Of a DNA stretch of 20,784 bases, positions 6,440 to 14,514 are shown piece by piece (the first letter of the stretch is position 1; each line of letters starts with the position of its first letter). The translations under genes were made by a program, and so were the position numbers. The stretch lies in the NCBI GenBank assembly GCA_013361075.1, contig JABWAJ010000025.1, forward strand, positions 1 to 20,784, read 5' to 3'. Source of the DNA: Saprospiraceae bacterium (lineage in GTDB: Bacteria > Bacteroidota > Bacteroidia > Chitinophagales > Saprospiraceae). The notes below the pieces were generated by a model. That model worked only from the letters and a program-made list of their open reading frames with translations, did not search any database and had not been told where the DNA came from.

Positions 6440-8260
6440 TTACTGTTTTTGTACAGGGTAAGATAATTGGCGTCCGTTTTTCTCCAAATGTACCCAATAC
6501 ATGCCTGCTGGCCAGTTGGCAGTAGAAATCCGCCGCGACCAGCGTTTGTCAATATTTTCGGTAAAAGTATGGATCAGACGGCCTTCAGCATCGAGGATGC
6601 TGAAACGGCAGGGGCCTGTTGTTTGCGCCTCTACTTCTACGCGCAGGATTTCCCGAAAGGGATTGGGCGATAATTTTATGCGTTCCAGTCCCAAATCGGC
6701 AGGAAGCGTATTGATGGTCACCTGAACGGCTTCGGAAATACCCGAACAGCCAGTGGCATTCACTACTTCTACCCGGTAAGTACCGGTTTCTGTAGCTACG
6801 AAAACAGAATCCGTAGCGTCTTGCACAGGGTTGTCCTGAAAATACCATTGATATTGTGCAAAACCACTCGTGGCGGTCAAGGTTGCATTTTCTGTGGTGA
6901 TGTTTACAATAACTGAATCAGGTTGGCTGATCACGAGGTTGTTCAGTTCGCGCTTGCACCCGATATTGTCCGTTGCTGTCACCCCATACGTTCCGGGTGC
7001 CAGGTTGGTGCCGTTGCCTGCCGACCACGCAAAGCTGACGGGGGGCGTTCCGCTTACAATATCCAGCGAAATACTGCCGTCTTCAGCGCCGTAACAACTG
7101 GCGTCGGTCACTTCTGCAGCGACTGAAAAGGAAGAACAACGCTCATGAATTTTGTAAATTTTACCGGATCCAAGCCCCGCGAGGTACAATTCACCGTTCA
7201 CATCTTCACCAAAAGAAGATAAGTCGTTATTGATTGCGTTAAGCAATTCAATTTTGGTCCACCCACCCTGGCCGTTAGGTGTCAGAGACCAGATCCGGCC
7301 TGTACAGTAATCGGCGTAAAGGTAATGCCCGTAAAGATCGGGGTATTGACTGCCACGGTAAACATACCCGCCGGTGATGGAACAGCCACCGTTGTTCGAA
7401 TGGTCATAAACAGCTACCGGTGCAACATAATTGCCAACAGGCCCGCAACCGTTGGTATTGTAAGGAGCATTGCCTTCGTAGCACCGCCAGCCGTAATTTT
7501 CACCGCCTGCACTGGATGCAGGCTGAAAATCAACTTCTTCCCAGGCACCTTGTCCAACGTCGCCAATCCAGAGGTCTCCTGTAAGCCGGTCAAAGCTGAA
7601 CCGCCAGGGGTTGCGCAAGCCCAGGGCCCAAATTTCATTAGCCGTAGAGGTTGATCCCACAAAAGGATTAGTGGCAGGAATGGCATATGGGGCCCCGTTG
7701 TTTACATCAATGCGCAGCATTTTGCCCAGCAGGGAGGTTGGGGTTTGGGAATAGTTTTGAGGGTCACCTCCCGAGCCGCCGTCGCCAAGGCCAATATAGA
7801 GATAGCCATCCGGTCCAAAATGAACATCCCCGCCGTTGTGGTTGCTGTAGGGCTGAACCACCGGCAGTAAAACGACTTCGCTGTTTGGATCGGCCACATT
7901 CGGATCGGCAGTCACTGTAAAACGCGATATACGCGTATCGCCGTTGTTATTGGTATAATTTACATAAAAATAGTTGCTGTCCGGAAACTCAGGATGAAAG
8001 TCTAAACCCAATAACCCCCGCTCACTGCCTGAGCCGACACGTGGATCAATGTTGAGGAAAGGTGTTGGGAGGGTTTGCCCGTTTCCGTCAATGATGCGAA
8101 TGATGCCATTTTGTTGTACGATGAACAATCGGTCGTCGCCAGCGTGGCGAATGGCGACCGGCTGTTGGAATCCGACGGCATAATCCTGTAGTTGAATAAT
8201 TGGCTGCGCCTTAAGGGTCAGCGAAGCCAGGAGTAGCGCTGCTGTTGCAATTTTTTTCAT
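6440..8260 (-). CDS. Secreted PQQ-type glucose/sorbosone dehydrogenase with SprB repeat and T9SS sorting domain
   Basis: A 606-residue exported protein. Residues 1-19 are a signal peptide (ATAALLLASLTLKAQ). Residues about 25-375 form the six-bladed soluble glucose/sorbosone dehydrogenase propeller: RGLLGLDFHP (81-90), HNGGDVHFGPDGYLYIGLGD (141-160, His141 aligning with the catalytic His), RNPWRFSFD (216-224) and ENYGWRCYEG (254-263). Residues about 380-450 resemble a SprB repeat (DASCYGAEDGSISLDIVSG and PGTYGVTATDNIGC), and 455-518 form another Ig-like unit ending in TGTYRVEVVNATGC. Residues about 528-606 are a type A T9SS sorting domain (LSPNPF, then DAEGRL, then WPAGMYWVHL). It probably oxidises a sugar or aldose at the cell surface using PQQ. 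No PQQ synthesis genes are present here. Start and domain order are clear; the substrate is unknown. A weak TATCTTAG lies upstream. Confidence 0.88.
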   Translation of the reverse strand: MKKIATAALLLASLTLKAQPIIQLQDYAVGFQQPVAIRHAGDDRLFIVQQNGIIRIIDGNGQTLPTPFLNIDPRVGSGSERGLLGLDFHPEFPDSNYFYVNYTNNNGDTRISRFTVTADPNVADPNSEVVLLPVVQPYSNHNGGDVHFGPDGYLYIGLGDGGSGGDPQNYSQTPTSLLGKMLRIDVNNGAPYAIPATNPFVGSTSTANEIWALGLRNPWRFSFDRLTGDLWIGDVGQGAWEEVDFQPASSAGGENYGWRCYEGNAPYNTNGCGPVGNYVAPVAVYDHSNNGGCSITGGYVYRGSQYPDLYGHYLYADYCTGRIWSLTPNGQGGWTKIELLNAINNDLSSFGEDVNGELYLAGLGSGKIYKIHERCSSFSVAAEVTDASCYGAEDGSISLDIVSGTPPVSFAWSAGNGTNLAPGTYGVTATDNIGCKRELNNLVISQPDSVIVNITTENATLTATSGFAQYQWYFQDNPVQDATDSVFVATETGTYRVEVVNATGCSGISEAVQVTINTLPADLGLERIKLSPNPFREILRVEVEAQTTGPCRFSILDAEGRLIHTFTENIDKRWSRRISTANWPAGMYWVHLEKNGRQLSYPVQKQ

Positions 8261-8339
8261 GCTTAAAATTTTCCCGCTAAGATAGAGGCTTTCATTGGAT
8301 TAAGCCGGATGAAGGCCCCGGGTGTGTCGGATTCGTGAC

Positions 8340-9629
8340 TCACATCGCTTTCACCAGTGTTTCGTACAACGGAAAACGTTCCATCCATTGATTCACTTCA
8401 CGGCGCGTGTTTGCGAGCAGGGCATCATCAGATACATGGCTGAGCACGGTATCAATCCAGTTTACGACCTGTTTGCAATCCTCTTCGTTGAATCCCCGGG
8501 TAGTTATTGCGGCTGTTCCAATGCGCATGCCGGAAGTGACCATGGGGGATTGGGTGTCAAAAGGAACCATATTTTTGTTGACAGTAATGTCCGATTTTCC
8601 GAGCGCCTCCTCGGCTGCTTTGCCGGTAACACCTTTTGAGCGCAGGTCAATGAGCATCAGGTGATTATCCGTTCCGTCCGAAATAATTTTATACCCACGG
8701 TCTACAAATTCCCTGGCCATGGTTTTGGCATTTCGCACTACCTGCTGACAATAAGCTTTGTACTCTGGTTGAAGCGCTTCCTGAAAAGCCACCGCTTTGG
8801 CAGCAATGACGTGTTCCAACGGGCCGCCCTGCATGCCGGGAAAAACACCGCTGTCTAAAATGGCCGACATTTTGATGAGATCGCCTTTTTTGGTCGTTTT
8901 GCCCCAGGGGTTATCGAAGTTTTTGCCCATCATGATGATTCCGCCACGAGGCCCTCGGAGGGTCTTATGGGTGGTAGAAGTTACGATATGGCAGTGTTCC
9001 ATCGGGTTGTTGAGCAATCCGGCGGCGATGAGTCCGGCAGGATGTGCAATGTCTGCCAGCAACAAGGCTCCAACTTTGTCGGCAATTGCCCGGAATCGCG
9101 CATAATCCCAATCGCGTGCATACGCTGAAGCGCCGCAAATGATGAGTTTGGGCTTCACTTCCAATGCTTTGGCTTCCACCTTATCCATGTCAATGAGGCC
9201 GGTTTCCTGCTCCACTCCATAAAAATGCGGTTCATAAACCTTACCGGAAAAGTTAACCGGAGAACCGTGCGACAAGTGCCCGCCGTGCGAAAGATCAAAG
9301 CCGAGAATCCGGTCGCCGGGTTGCAGCAAAGCCAGAAAAACAGCTGCATTCGCTTGTGCGCCAGAGTGGGGCTGCACATTGGCATAGGACGCACCAAACA
9401 GCATTTTAAGCCGGTCAATGGCTAATTGTTCTACCTGATCTACCACTTCGCACCCGCCATAGTAGCGGCGTCCGGGGTAACCTTCGGCGTATTTGTTCGT
9501 GAGGCAGCTGCCCATGGCATCCAGCACTGCCTGGCTGGTAAAATTTTCAGATGCAATCAGTTCGATGCCGTGACGCTGTCTGTCTAATTCTTTTTGCAGC
9601 AAGTCGAAGAGCTGAGTATCTTTTGGCAT
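8340..9629 (-). CDS. glyA: Serine hydroxymethyltransferase
   Basis: A full-length 429-residue PLP enzyme of the fold-type I family. It interconverts serine plus tetrahydrofolate with glycine plus 5,10-methylene-tetrahydrofolate in the cytoplasm. Visible signatures are IELIASENF (22-30), TNKYAEGYPGRRYYGG (44-59), HSGAQANAAV (88-97), DIAHPAGLIA (193-202) and the PLP-lysine motif TTHKTLRGPRGG (219-230, Schiff-base Lys222). Length and start agree with the family. It has its own strong promoter (9701-9729) and shares its upstream region with the divergent metallophosphoesterase gene. The dehydrogenase gene lies 79 bases downstream on the same strand with no clear hairpin between them, so some read-through is possible. 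Confidence 0.97.
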   Translation of the reverse strand: MPKDTQLFDLLQKELDRQRHGIELIASENFTSQAVLDAMGSCLTNKYAEGYPGRRYYGGCEVVDQVEQLAIDRLKMLFGASYANVQPHSGAQANAAVFLALLQPGDRILGFDLSHGGHLSHGSPVNFSGKVYEPHFYGVEQETGLIDMDKVEAKALEVKPKLIICGASAYARDWDYARFRAIADKVGALLLADIAHPAGLIAAGLLNNPMEHCHIVTSTTHKTLRGPRGGIIMMGKNFDNPWGKTTKKGDLIKMSAILDSGVFPGMQGGPLEHVIAAKAVAFQEALQPEYKAYCQQVVRNAKTMAREFVDRGYKIISDGTDNHLMLIDLRSKGVTGKAAEEALGKSDITVNKNMVPFDTQSPMVTSGMRIGTAAITTRGFNEEDCKQVVNWIDTVLSHVSDDALLANTRREVNQWMERFPLYETLVKAM

Positions 9630-9655
9630 TGTTCCTTGTTATATAGTTCAAATAA

Positions 9656-9673
9656 CCCGGATTGAAAGCCGGG
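9656..9673. repeat. Small hairpin in the glyA leader
   Basis: The arms CCCGG (9656-9660) and CCGGG (9669-9673) can form a 5-bp GC-only stem with an 8-base loop in the glyA 5' leader, about 27 bases before the start codon. It could affect translation, but there is no known riboswitch sequence here that I recognise. Confidence 0.35.
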
Positions 9674-9700
9674 AAGGTTTAAAATATTACAAATTTCGGG

Positions 9701-9729
9701 CAAAAGTACAATAAATCCGGCAACAAAAA
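9701..9729 (-). promoter_or_regulatory. glyA promoter
   Basis: On the minus strand a TTTTTG (9724-9729) precedes an exact TAnnTTTG element, TACTTTTG (9701-9708). The spacer of 15 bases is slightly short for the Bacteroidota consensus. It gives a leader of about 65 bases ending at the glyA ATG (9629). Confidence 0.6.
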
Positions 9730-9796
9730 CCTTTATGTAGCCGTAACAATGGTACACCTCCCGATACTTCGACACTGGGTATAAATAAAGAAATTA

Positions 9797-11770
9797 ATGT
9801 TGGGTATATCTAAAAAGCGACTCTTGACCGCCCTGTTTTTTTGCGGCACTTTATTTTCCGCTGATGCTGCTACTGATCGGTATCGTTGCATGTGGCGTGA
9901 TGATCCTTCCACAACGATGGTCATTGGCTGGGATCAGGTATCCGGTACAACGCCTACTGTTTTGTACGATGTGGTAGACAATGGGCAGAAAGCAGCTCTG
10001 TATAAAAGTTCAGTAAAACCCACTTTCAGCATTTCTTCTAAAGGAATGAAAAATCATTTTGCCCGGCTTACGGGCTTAAAACCCAATACAGTCTATTATT
10101 TTATCATCAAAGACAGCGAGGGGGTCAGCAAAAGATTTTCTTTCCAGACTGCACCGGCTGATCCCAATTCGAGGATATCCATCATTGCAGGCGGCGACTC
10201 CCGCAATCACCGTGAAGCACGGCGTGACGCCAACCGCTTAGTCAGTAAATTGCGCCCGCATGTCATTTTATTCAATGGAGATATGACTGGTGGCGATACT
10301 GCCCCTGAATGGCGCGAATGGTTTGATGACTGGCAGTTGACGATTGGGAGCGATGGCCGCCTGTTCCCGCTGATTGTGGCGCGAGGCAACCATGAAGCAT
10401 CCAATCAACCGCTGATTGACCTCTTTGATGTCAAGCAGCCTGATGTTTATTATGCCCTCAATATAGGAGGTAATCTGATTCGGGTCTATACCCTCAACTC
10501 GATGATTCCTGCAGGGGGTGCCCAGCGCGAATGGCTGGAAAACGACCTGAAGACTGTGGGAACCCAGGCTACCTGGCGCATTGCTCAATACCACCATGCC
10601 ATTCGTCCGCATCATGCTGACAAAACGGAAAAAGATGAATTGTTGCTCAACTGGGCTACCTTCTTCCATAAATACCGCCTTCATCTGGCCATTGAATCCG
10701 ATTCTCATGTTACAAAAGCAACCTGGCCGGTACGGCCTTCCAGAGAATCGGGCAGCGATGAAGGATTCATTCGCGATGACGAAAACGGGACGATTTACGT
10801 AGGAGAAGGCGGCTGGGGCGCCCCACTCCGCGAAAACAACGATGATAAATCCTGGACGCGCAACAGCGATAGCTTTAATCACTTCAACTGGATTTTTGTA
10901 GATGGGCAAAAAATGGAGATCAGAACCATAAAAACAGACGGCTCGAACAAAGTCCAGGAAGTTGACCATAAAAATATTTTTAATGCTCCTGTCGGGTTGG
11001 TCGTCTGGACACCCAGTAACGGCGATGTCATCACGGTGCGCAATACGAAGCCTGCTCAGGTTGCCGCAGCAACCATGCCCCCTTCCTCCGGCACAATTCC
11101 AGCGCCGGGAGGCGATGTGCTGGCTTCCAAACAAGGCGGCCATAGTGTATCCGGGTTTTCCATTGGCAAAAGAGAAAGCGATGTTGCCATTCGCTGGACG
11201 GGCCGGAATGAACCGGATGCCATTACGTATGAAATCCACCGCTCGCTGGATGGCGGCAAGCAGTTTAAGTTACTGGCCTCTGTGCCGGGTAAAGGCAAGG
11301 TTGAAAAACAGGATTATGCCCATTTGGACAAGGGATTTGCGGTGAACAGCCAGTTTAAAAATGCCCTGTACCGGATCAAAGCCATCCGCAAAGACGGCCA
11401 GTTCAGCTTTTTCTCTCCTGACCCGCCAGCCCCTGATCCAGCCCAGGCTCAGGCTCAGGTTCAGGCAGATCCTTCTAAAAAACCGAAAGAAGAGGTACCT
11501 GACAAACCCAAAGAAGAAGACAATAAGCTGATCCCTGACCCGGCCACCGGTGCAGTACGCATCAAGTACAATTTGGCCAAAACATCCAATGTGTTGGTTT
11601 TGCTAACGGACGCTCAGAATAAAGAAATTTCAAAGGTGCCGCTCAACAACCAGCCACCGGGCGCTTACAACAAATCACTCGACCTGAGCCGGATTGGCAA
11701 GGGCAAATACACCCTAGTCATCAAAGCTGAAGGGTCGGTGGTCGCTCAGTACCAGGTAGAAAAAGGTTGA
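9797..11770 (+). CDS. Secreted purple-acid-phosphatase-like metallophosphoesterase
   Basis: A 657-residue exported protein. Residues 1-25 are a signal peptide (LLTALFFCGTLFSADAA). Residues about 26-120 are a purple-acid-phosphatase-type N-terminal beta domain (CMWRDDPSTTMVIGWD, then LKPNTVYYFIIKD). Residues about 126-370 are a calcineurin-like phosphoesterase domain with GGDSRN (132-137), FNGDMTGGD (159-167), RGNHE (196-200), QYHHAIRPHH (264-273) and ESDSH (300-304). The last motif replaces the usual GHxH, keeping only the second His (His304). A second beta domain follows, then a low-complexity Pro/Gln/Lys/Glu linker at about 550-590. The C-terminal beta domain of about 70 residues ends in GKYTLVIKAEGSVVAQYQVEK and resembles a T9SS sorting domain. 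It probably hydrolyses phosphate esters outside the cell. No consensus promoter is evident upstream; the start gives a good signal peptide. Confidence 0.85.
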   Translation: MLGISKKRLLTALFFCGTLFSADAATDRYRCMWRDDPSTTMVIGWDQVSGTTPTVLYDVVDNGQKAALYKSSVKPTFSISSKGMKNHFARLTGLKPNTVYYFIIKDSEGVSKRFSFQTAPADPNSRISIIAGGDSRNHREARRDANRLVSKLRPHVILFNGDMTGGDTAPEWREWFDDWQLTIGSDGRLFPLIVARGNHEASNQPLIDLFDVKQPDVYYALNIGGNLIRVYTLNSMIPAGGAQREWLENDLKTVGTQATWRIAQYHHAIRPHHADKTEKDELLLNWATFFHKYRLHLAIESDSHVTKATWPVRPSRESGSDEGFIRDDENGTIYVGEGGWGAPLRENNDDKSWTRNSDSFNHFNWIFVDGQKMEIRTIKTDGSNKVQEVDHKNIFNAPVGLVVWTPSNGDVITVRNTKPAQVAAATMPPSSGTIPAPGGDVLASKQGGHSVSGFSIGKRESDVAIRWTGRNEPDAITYEIHRSLDGGKQFKLLASVPGKGKVEKQDYAHLDKGFAVNSQFKNALYRIKAIRKDGQFSFFSPDPPAPDPAQAQAQVQADPSKKPKEEVPDKPKEEDNKLIPDPATGAVRIKYNLAKTSNVLVLLTDAQNKEISKVPLNNQPPGAYNKSLDLSRIGKGKYTLVIKAEGSVVAQYQVEKG

Positions 11771-11787
11771 TCCCCGCCATAAAAAAT

Positions 11788-11820
11788 AAAAAAGGCAGTC
11801 CTTTCGTGACTGCCTTTTTG
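11788..11820. terminator. Bidirectional terminator between metallophosphoesterase and ferritin genes
   Basis: A 12-bp perfect stem (11789-11800 with 11808-11819, core GGCAGTC/GACTGCC) has a 7-base loop, with A-run on the left and T-run on the right. It therefore ends transcripts on both strands and sits between two convergent genes. Confidence 0.88.
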
Positions 11821-11848
11821 CTTTTGGAAAATCGGGGAACATAAACAA

Positions 11849-12385
11849 TCAAGCTTCCTCTTCCGGCCCTTCTGCTGCTTCTGCTTTCATTTGTGCTGCA
11901 TTGACCGCTGAAATTTCCTTGTCTATGTAATACAGACTTTGCGGGCCATCGCCGATCAGGCGAATGCGGTCTATTATGCTGCGCATCAGCGCTTCTTCTT
12001 CGCGTTGTTCAAGGACGTACCATTGAAGGAAATGGAGTGTTGAGTGGTCCTTGTTTTCATAGCATTTCGACAACAGTTCATTGATGGAAGCCGTTACTTT
12101 CTGCTCGTGCTGGTAAACCATCTCAAACATGTCCTGAACCGACTTGAATTCGTGCGGCGGCTGCTTGATAGCAGGCGTCAGTGCAAAACCATCTACTTCG
12201 CTCAGGTAATTAAAAATGCGCAACATGTGCTGGCGCTCTTCGGCAGACTGCCGGTGCATGAACTGGGAACACCCGGCCAAACCTTTGCTGTCACACCACG
12301 AAGCCATGGAAAGATAGAGGAAAGAGGCATACCCTTCCAGAGCAATCTGCTCGTTGAGCGCCTTTTCCATGTTTTTGGAAATCAT
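11849..12385 (-). CDS. ftnA: Non-haem ferritin
   Basis: A 178-residue ferritin with the bacterial FtnA pattern of ferroxidase ligands in register: Glu17, Tyr24, Glu50, His53, Glu94, Gln127 and Glu130 are all present. It should form a 24-subunit cage that oxidises Fe(II) and stores Fe(III) in the cytoplasm. The four-helix core ends near residue 160 and is followed by an Ala/Glu-rich acidic tail (AEAAEGPEEEA), slightly longer than in E. coli FtnA. The gene stands alone: a shared bidirectional terminator lies beyond its 3' end, and the sigma-factor gene diverges from it. Upstream AT-rich DNA has only near matches to the -7 consensus (TATATTTC, TACCTTTT on the minus strand), and I see no clear Fur-type palindrome. 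Confidence 0.96.
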   Translation of the reverse strand: MISKNMEKALNEQIALEGYASFLYLSMASWCDSKGLAGCSQFMHRQSAEERQHMLRIFNYLSEVDGFALTPAIKQPPHEFKSVQDMFEMVYQHEQKVTASINELLSKCYENKDHSTLHFLQWYVLEQREEEALMRSIIDRIRLIGDGPQSLYYIDKEISAVNAAQMKAEAAEGPEEEA

Positions 12386-12599
12386 AGTTCAATGTTTTGT
12401 TGAATAAAATAGAGGGAAATATAGCATTTATTGAAAAGGTAAACCTAAATCAGGGGAGTAAAATAACACAGGAAAGATTCAAATGTTTATCTTTTGGCTC
12501 CTTGTTAAATGGGCAGTGCAAAACAATCTGAATTTTTAGAACAGCATTAAACCTTATTGCTCCCGTTCAGTCTATGTAAACAAAACCGGAAACTTGCAA

Positions 12600-13163
12600 G
12601 TGCCAGACCAACAGTTACAGGATGAGCAAATCCTGATGTGGATGAAGGACGACCAGCAATCGGAACGAGGCTTCCGTTTGTTGTTGCAGAAGTATCAGGA
12701 GCGCCTGTACTGGCATATTCGTAGAATGGTGACCGAACACGAGGATGCAAACGATGTTTTGCAAAACTGCCTGATCAAAATTTTCAGAAACATCCGGCAG
12801 TTTGAAGGCAAATCTCAATTGTACACCTGGTTGTACCGGATTGCAACGAATGAAGCAATTACTTTTCTGACCCAAAAGAAGCGTCAGCAAGTATCATCAC
12901 TCGACAACGATGAAAGCCATCTGGCCAACAAATTGCGTGCCGATGCTTTTTTTGATGGCAATGAAGTACAAATTCAACTGCAATTGGCACTTGAGCGTTT
13001 GCCCGAAAAGCAACGGCTTGTTTTTCAATTGCGTTATTTTGATGAGATGAATTACCACGATATGTCTGAAATGCTTGGCACTTCAGTTGGCGCCCTGAAA
13101 GCGTCTTTTCATCACGCCGTGAAAAAGGTAGAAACATACCTTTCCGGCGTCCAAATTGATTGA
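12600..13163 (+). CDS. ECF-type RNA polymerase sigma factor
   Basis: This sigma-70 family ECF factor of about 187 residues has the two expected regions. Region 2 runs from FRLLLQKYQERLYWHI through DANDVLQNCLIKIFRNI to LYTWLYRIATNEAITFL. Region 4 runs from LERLPEKQRLVFQLRYF to MSEMLGTSVGALKASFHHA, the -35-binding helix-turn-helix. No ATG fits: the frame can start at GTG 12600 or TTG 12594, and the next ATG (12636) would cut into the conserved DEQIL helix. I chose GTG 12600. It heads a three-gene cassette with a membrane partner four bases downstream and a CpxP/Spy-like gene after that, so it most likely directs an envelope response. Its own promoter was not recognised. Confidence 0.92.
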   Translation: MPDQQLQDEQILMWMKDDQQSERGFRLLLQKYQERLYWHIRRMVTEHEDANDVLQNCLIKIFRNIRQFEGKSQLYTWLYRIATNEAITFLTQKKRQQVSSLDNDESHLANKLRADAFFDGNEVQIQLQLALERLPEKQRLVFQLRYFDEMNYHDMSEMLGTSVGALKASFHHAVKKVETYLSGVQID

Positions 13164-13167
13164 GGTT

Positions 13168-13707
13168 ATGAAAAAGCAGGATGATCTAAAAAAGGAACTT
13201 GAAGAATTGTCTCCCTTGCTGAGCAAACTAAAAGCGCAGGACAACCCTTTTAAAGCCCCGGAAGGCTACTTTTCTTCGCTCCCGGATGAATTGATGGCAC
13301 GGTTACGCCATGCAGAACAGCCTTTGCCTGCTCCGGTGCAATCAGGCTGGTCAACGCGATTGTTGGAATTCCTGGAGTCATTAATTCAGCCGCGACTCGT
13401 AGTGGGGTTTGCCACAATTGCTCTACTGATTGTGGCCGGAGTGCTTTGGTTGCGTCAGGAATCCGGTAACGAGGTGTCCGAACAACTGGCTTTGTTCTCA
13501 GATCTGAGTGCAGAAGAAGTAAATGCCTACGTCACTGAAAACATTGACGCCTTCGAAGAAGAAGAACTGATGGTGGCTGTTGAAGAAAGTGGAATTGAAG
13601 TGGAAAATTCCCTGCCGGCCATTGATCTGGATGCTCAGGCGATAGAAGAATACATGGAAGATGCCATCCACGAAATGGATGAAGAAGATTTAGAATCTTT
13701 GTTTTAA
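13168..13707 (+). CDS. Single-pass membrane protein, probable anti-sigma partner
   Basis: A 179-residue protein beginning four bases after the sigma-factor stop; ATG 13168 is preferred to a TTG overlapping the sigma gene. The N-terminal cytoplasmic part (1-75) carries NPFKAPEGYFSSLPDELMARL (residues 26-46). I recognise this FxxPxGYFxxLP motif from Bacteroidota proteins encoded beside ECF sigma factors. One transmembrane helix lies at about 77-95 (LVVGFATIALLIVAGVLWL), and the C-terminal 80 residues are very acidic and would be periplasmic. There is no zinc-binding HxxxCxxC motif, so it is not a classical ZAS anti-sigma factor. The anti-sigma role is inferred from gene order and topology, not from a known domain. 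Confidence 0.78.
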   Translation: MKKQDDLKKELEELSPLLSKLKAQDNPFKAPEGYFSSLPDELMARLRHAEQPLPAPVQSGWSTRLLEFLESLIQPRLVVGFATIALLIVAGVLWLRQESGNEVSEQLALFSDLSAEEVNAYVTENIDAFEEEELMVAVEESGIEVENSLPAIDLDAQAIEEYMEDAIHEMDEEDLESLF

Positions 13708-13733
13708 CAACACCCAGCATAAAACACATTACA

Positions 13734-14222
13734 ATGATGGTCAGGAAGATATTTTTGGGAACGCTGCTCTGCTTTTTGTTTGCAGGAAACGGGTTTGGGC
13801 AAGTACTCGACGACGACATGGAACGCCCGGGAGATAAAGTTCAGGCTGCAAGAGTTGCTTACATCACCCGCTGGCTGAATCTGACGCCCCAGGAATCAGA
13901 ACGCTTTTGGCCCCTGCACAATGAATATGAAGGGGAAATGGAAAAAATCCGCCGCAAATACCAACCCGCTAAGCGTCCGGAAGACATGACGGATGCCGAG
14001 TCAGAGCGCCTCATCATTTCCCGGTTCGACATGGAACAGGAATTAATCGGGTTGAAGCGAGATTATTACCAAAAGTTCAAAGCAGCCATTCCGCCAAGGA
14101 AAATCGTACAGTTTACCCTTGCAGAAAAAGAATTTCGCAAAGAGCTGTTGCGCAAAATGCGCGAAAATGCTCCACAAAAACAGGGCAATCTGAGGCCCGG
14201 TGCCAATCGTCGACGCAATTAA
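13734..14222 (+). CDS. Periplasmic CpxP/Spy-like helical protein
   Basis: A 162-residue exported protein. Residues 1-23 are a signal peptide (KIFLGTLLCFLFAGNGFGQ). The mature part is all-helical and charged, with RVAYITRWLNLTPQESERFW (40-59), a version of the LTxxQ/LTPEQ pattern of Spy, CpxP and ZraP-type proteins. A basic C-terminus follows (KMRENAPQKQ and RRRN). Its likely job is periplasmic sensing or chaperoning of envelope stress. It lies 26 bases after the membrane partner and before a strong terminator, so it closes the sigma cassette and is probably both target and modulator of it. The fold assignment rests on motif and composition. A second ATG one codon later is an equally good start. 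Confidence 0.75.
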   Translation: MMVRKIFLGTLLCFLFAGNGFGQVLDDDMERPGDKVQAARVAYITRWLNLTPQESERFWPLHNEYEGEMEKIRRKYQPAKRPEDMTDAESERLIISRFDMEQELIGLKRDYYQKFKAAIPPRKIVQFTLAEKEFRKELLRKMRENAPQKQGNLRPGANRRRN

Positions 14223-14258
14223 GAACTGGAAAAAATCATCACAAAGGCTTTTTTAGAG

Positions 14259-14330
14259 ACGTTCTCCGAAAAGATTCCGGTAAACTCTGCTTCAGGAGTT
14301 GTGATGGGATCGTCCGGAGGACGTTTTTTT
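14259..14330 (+). terminator. Branched terminator closing the sigma cassette
   Basis: The outer arms ACGTTCTCCG (14259-14268) and CGGAGGACGT (14315-14324) pair over 10 positions with one G-U and run into seven T. The 46-base loop contains its own 5-bp hairpin (AACTC at 14283-14287 with GAGTT at 14296-14300), giving a Y-shaped structure. Confidence 0.75.
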
Positions 14331-14387
14331 ATTATAATTTTTACAAATAATTAAAAAATAGCATTTTATAAAAAAAAGACCATTCCC

Positions 14388-14417
14388 TTTGACTTACCTA
14401 CCGTTTCGTTAATTTTG
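14388..14417 (+). promoter_or_regulatory. Promoter of the TPR gene
   Basis: TTTG (14388-14391), an 18-base spacer, then TAATTTTG (14410-14417) is a full match to the Bacteroidota housekeeping consensus. It gives a leader of about 90 bases before ATG 14515. That leader contains an 11-codon open frame (14470-14505). Confidence 0.8.
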
Positions 14418-14514
14418 CTTGCGAAAGCTAACTTTTTCCATAGTTTTCCGATATAATCAGATAGCAGCCATGGCTTGCTTTGATTCATTAATGCAGTGGA
14501 TATAAAACCCGGGT

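Noticed and set aside
10268..11239. A 323-codon open frame on the minus strand
   Set aside because: It is fully antisense to the metallophosphoesterase, which has clear motifs; the antisense translation shows no domain or signal.
12483..12539. An 18-codon hydrophobic frame (MFIFWLLVKWAVQ...) upstream of the first sigma gene
   Set aside because: It is too short, with no supporting promoter, ribosome site or conserved context; it could be a small membrane peptide, but nothing beyond hydrophobicity supports it.
12386..12593. Fur box or ECF-type autoregulatory promoter between ferritin and the first sigma gene
   Set aside because: The region is AT-rich, but I found no convincing 19-bp palindrome and no paired -35/-10 ECF elements; only near matches to TAnnTTTG occur.
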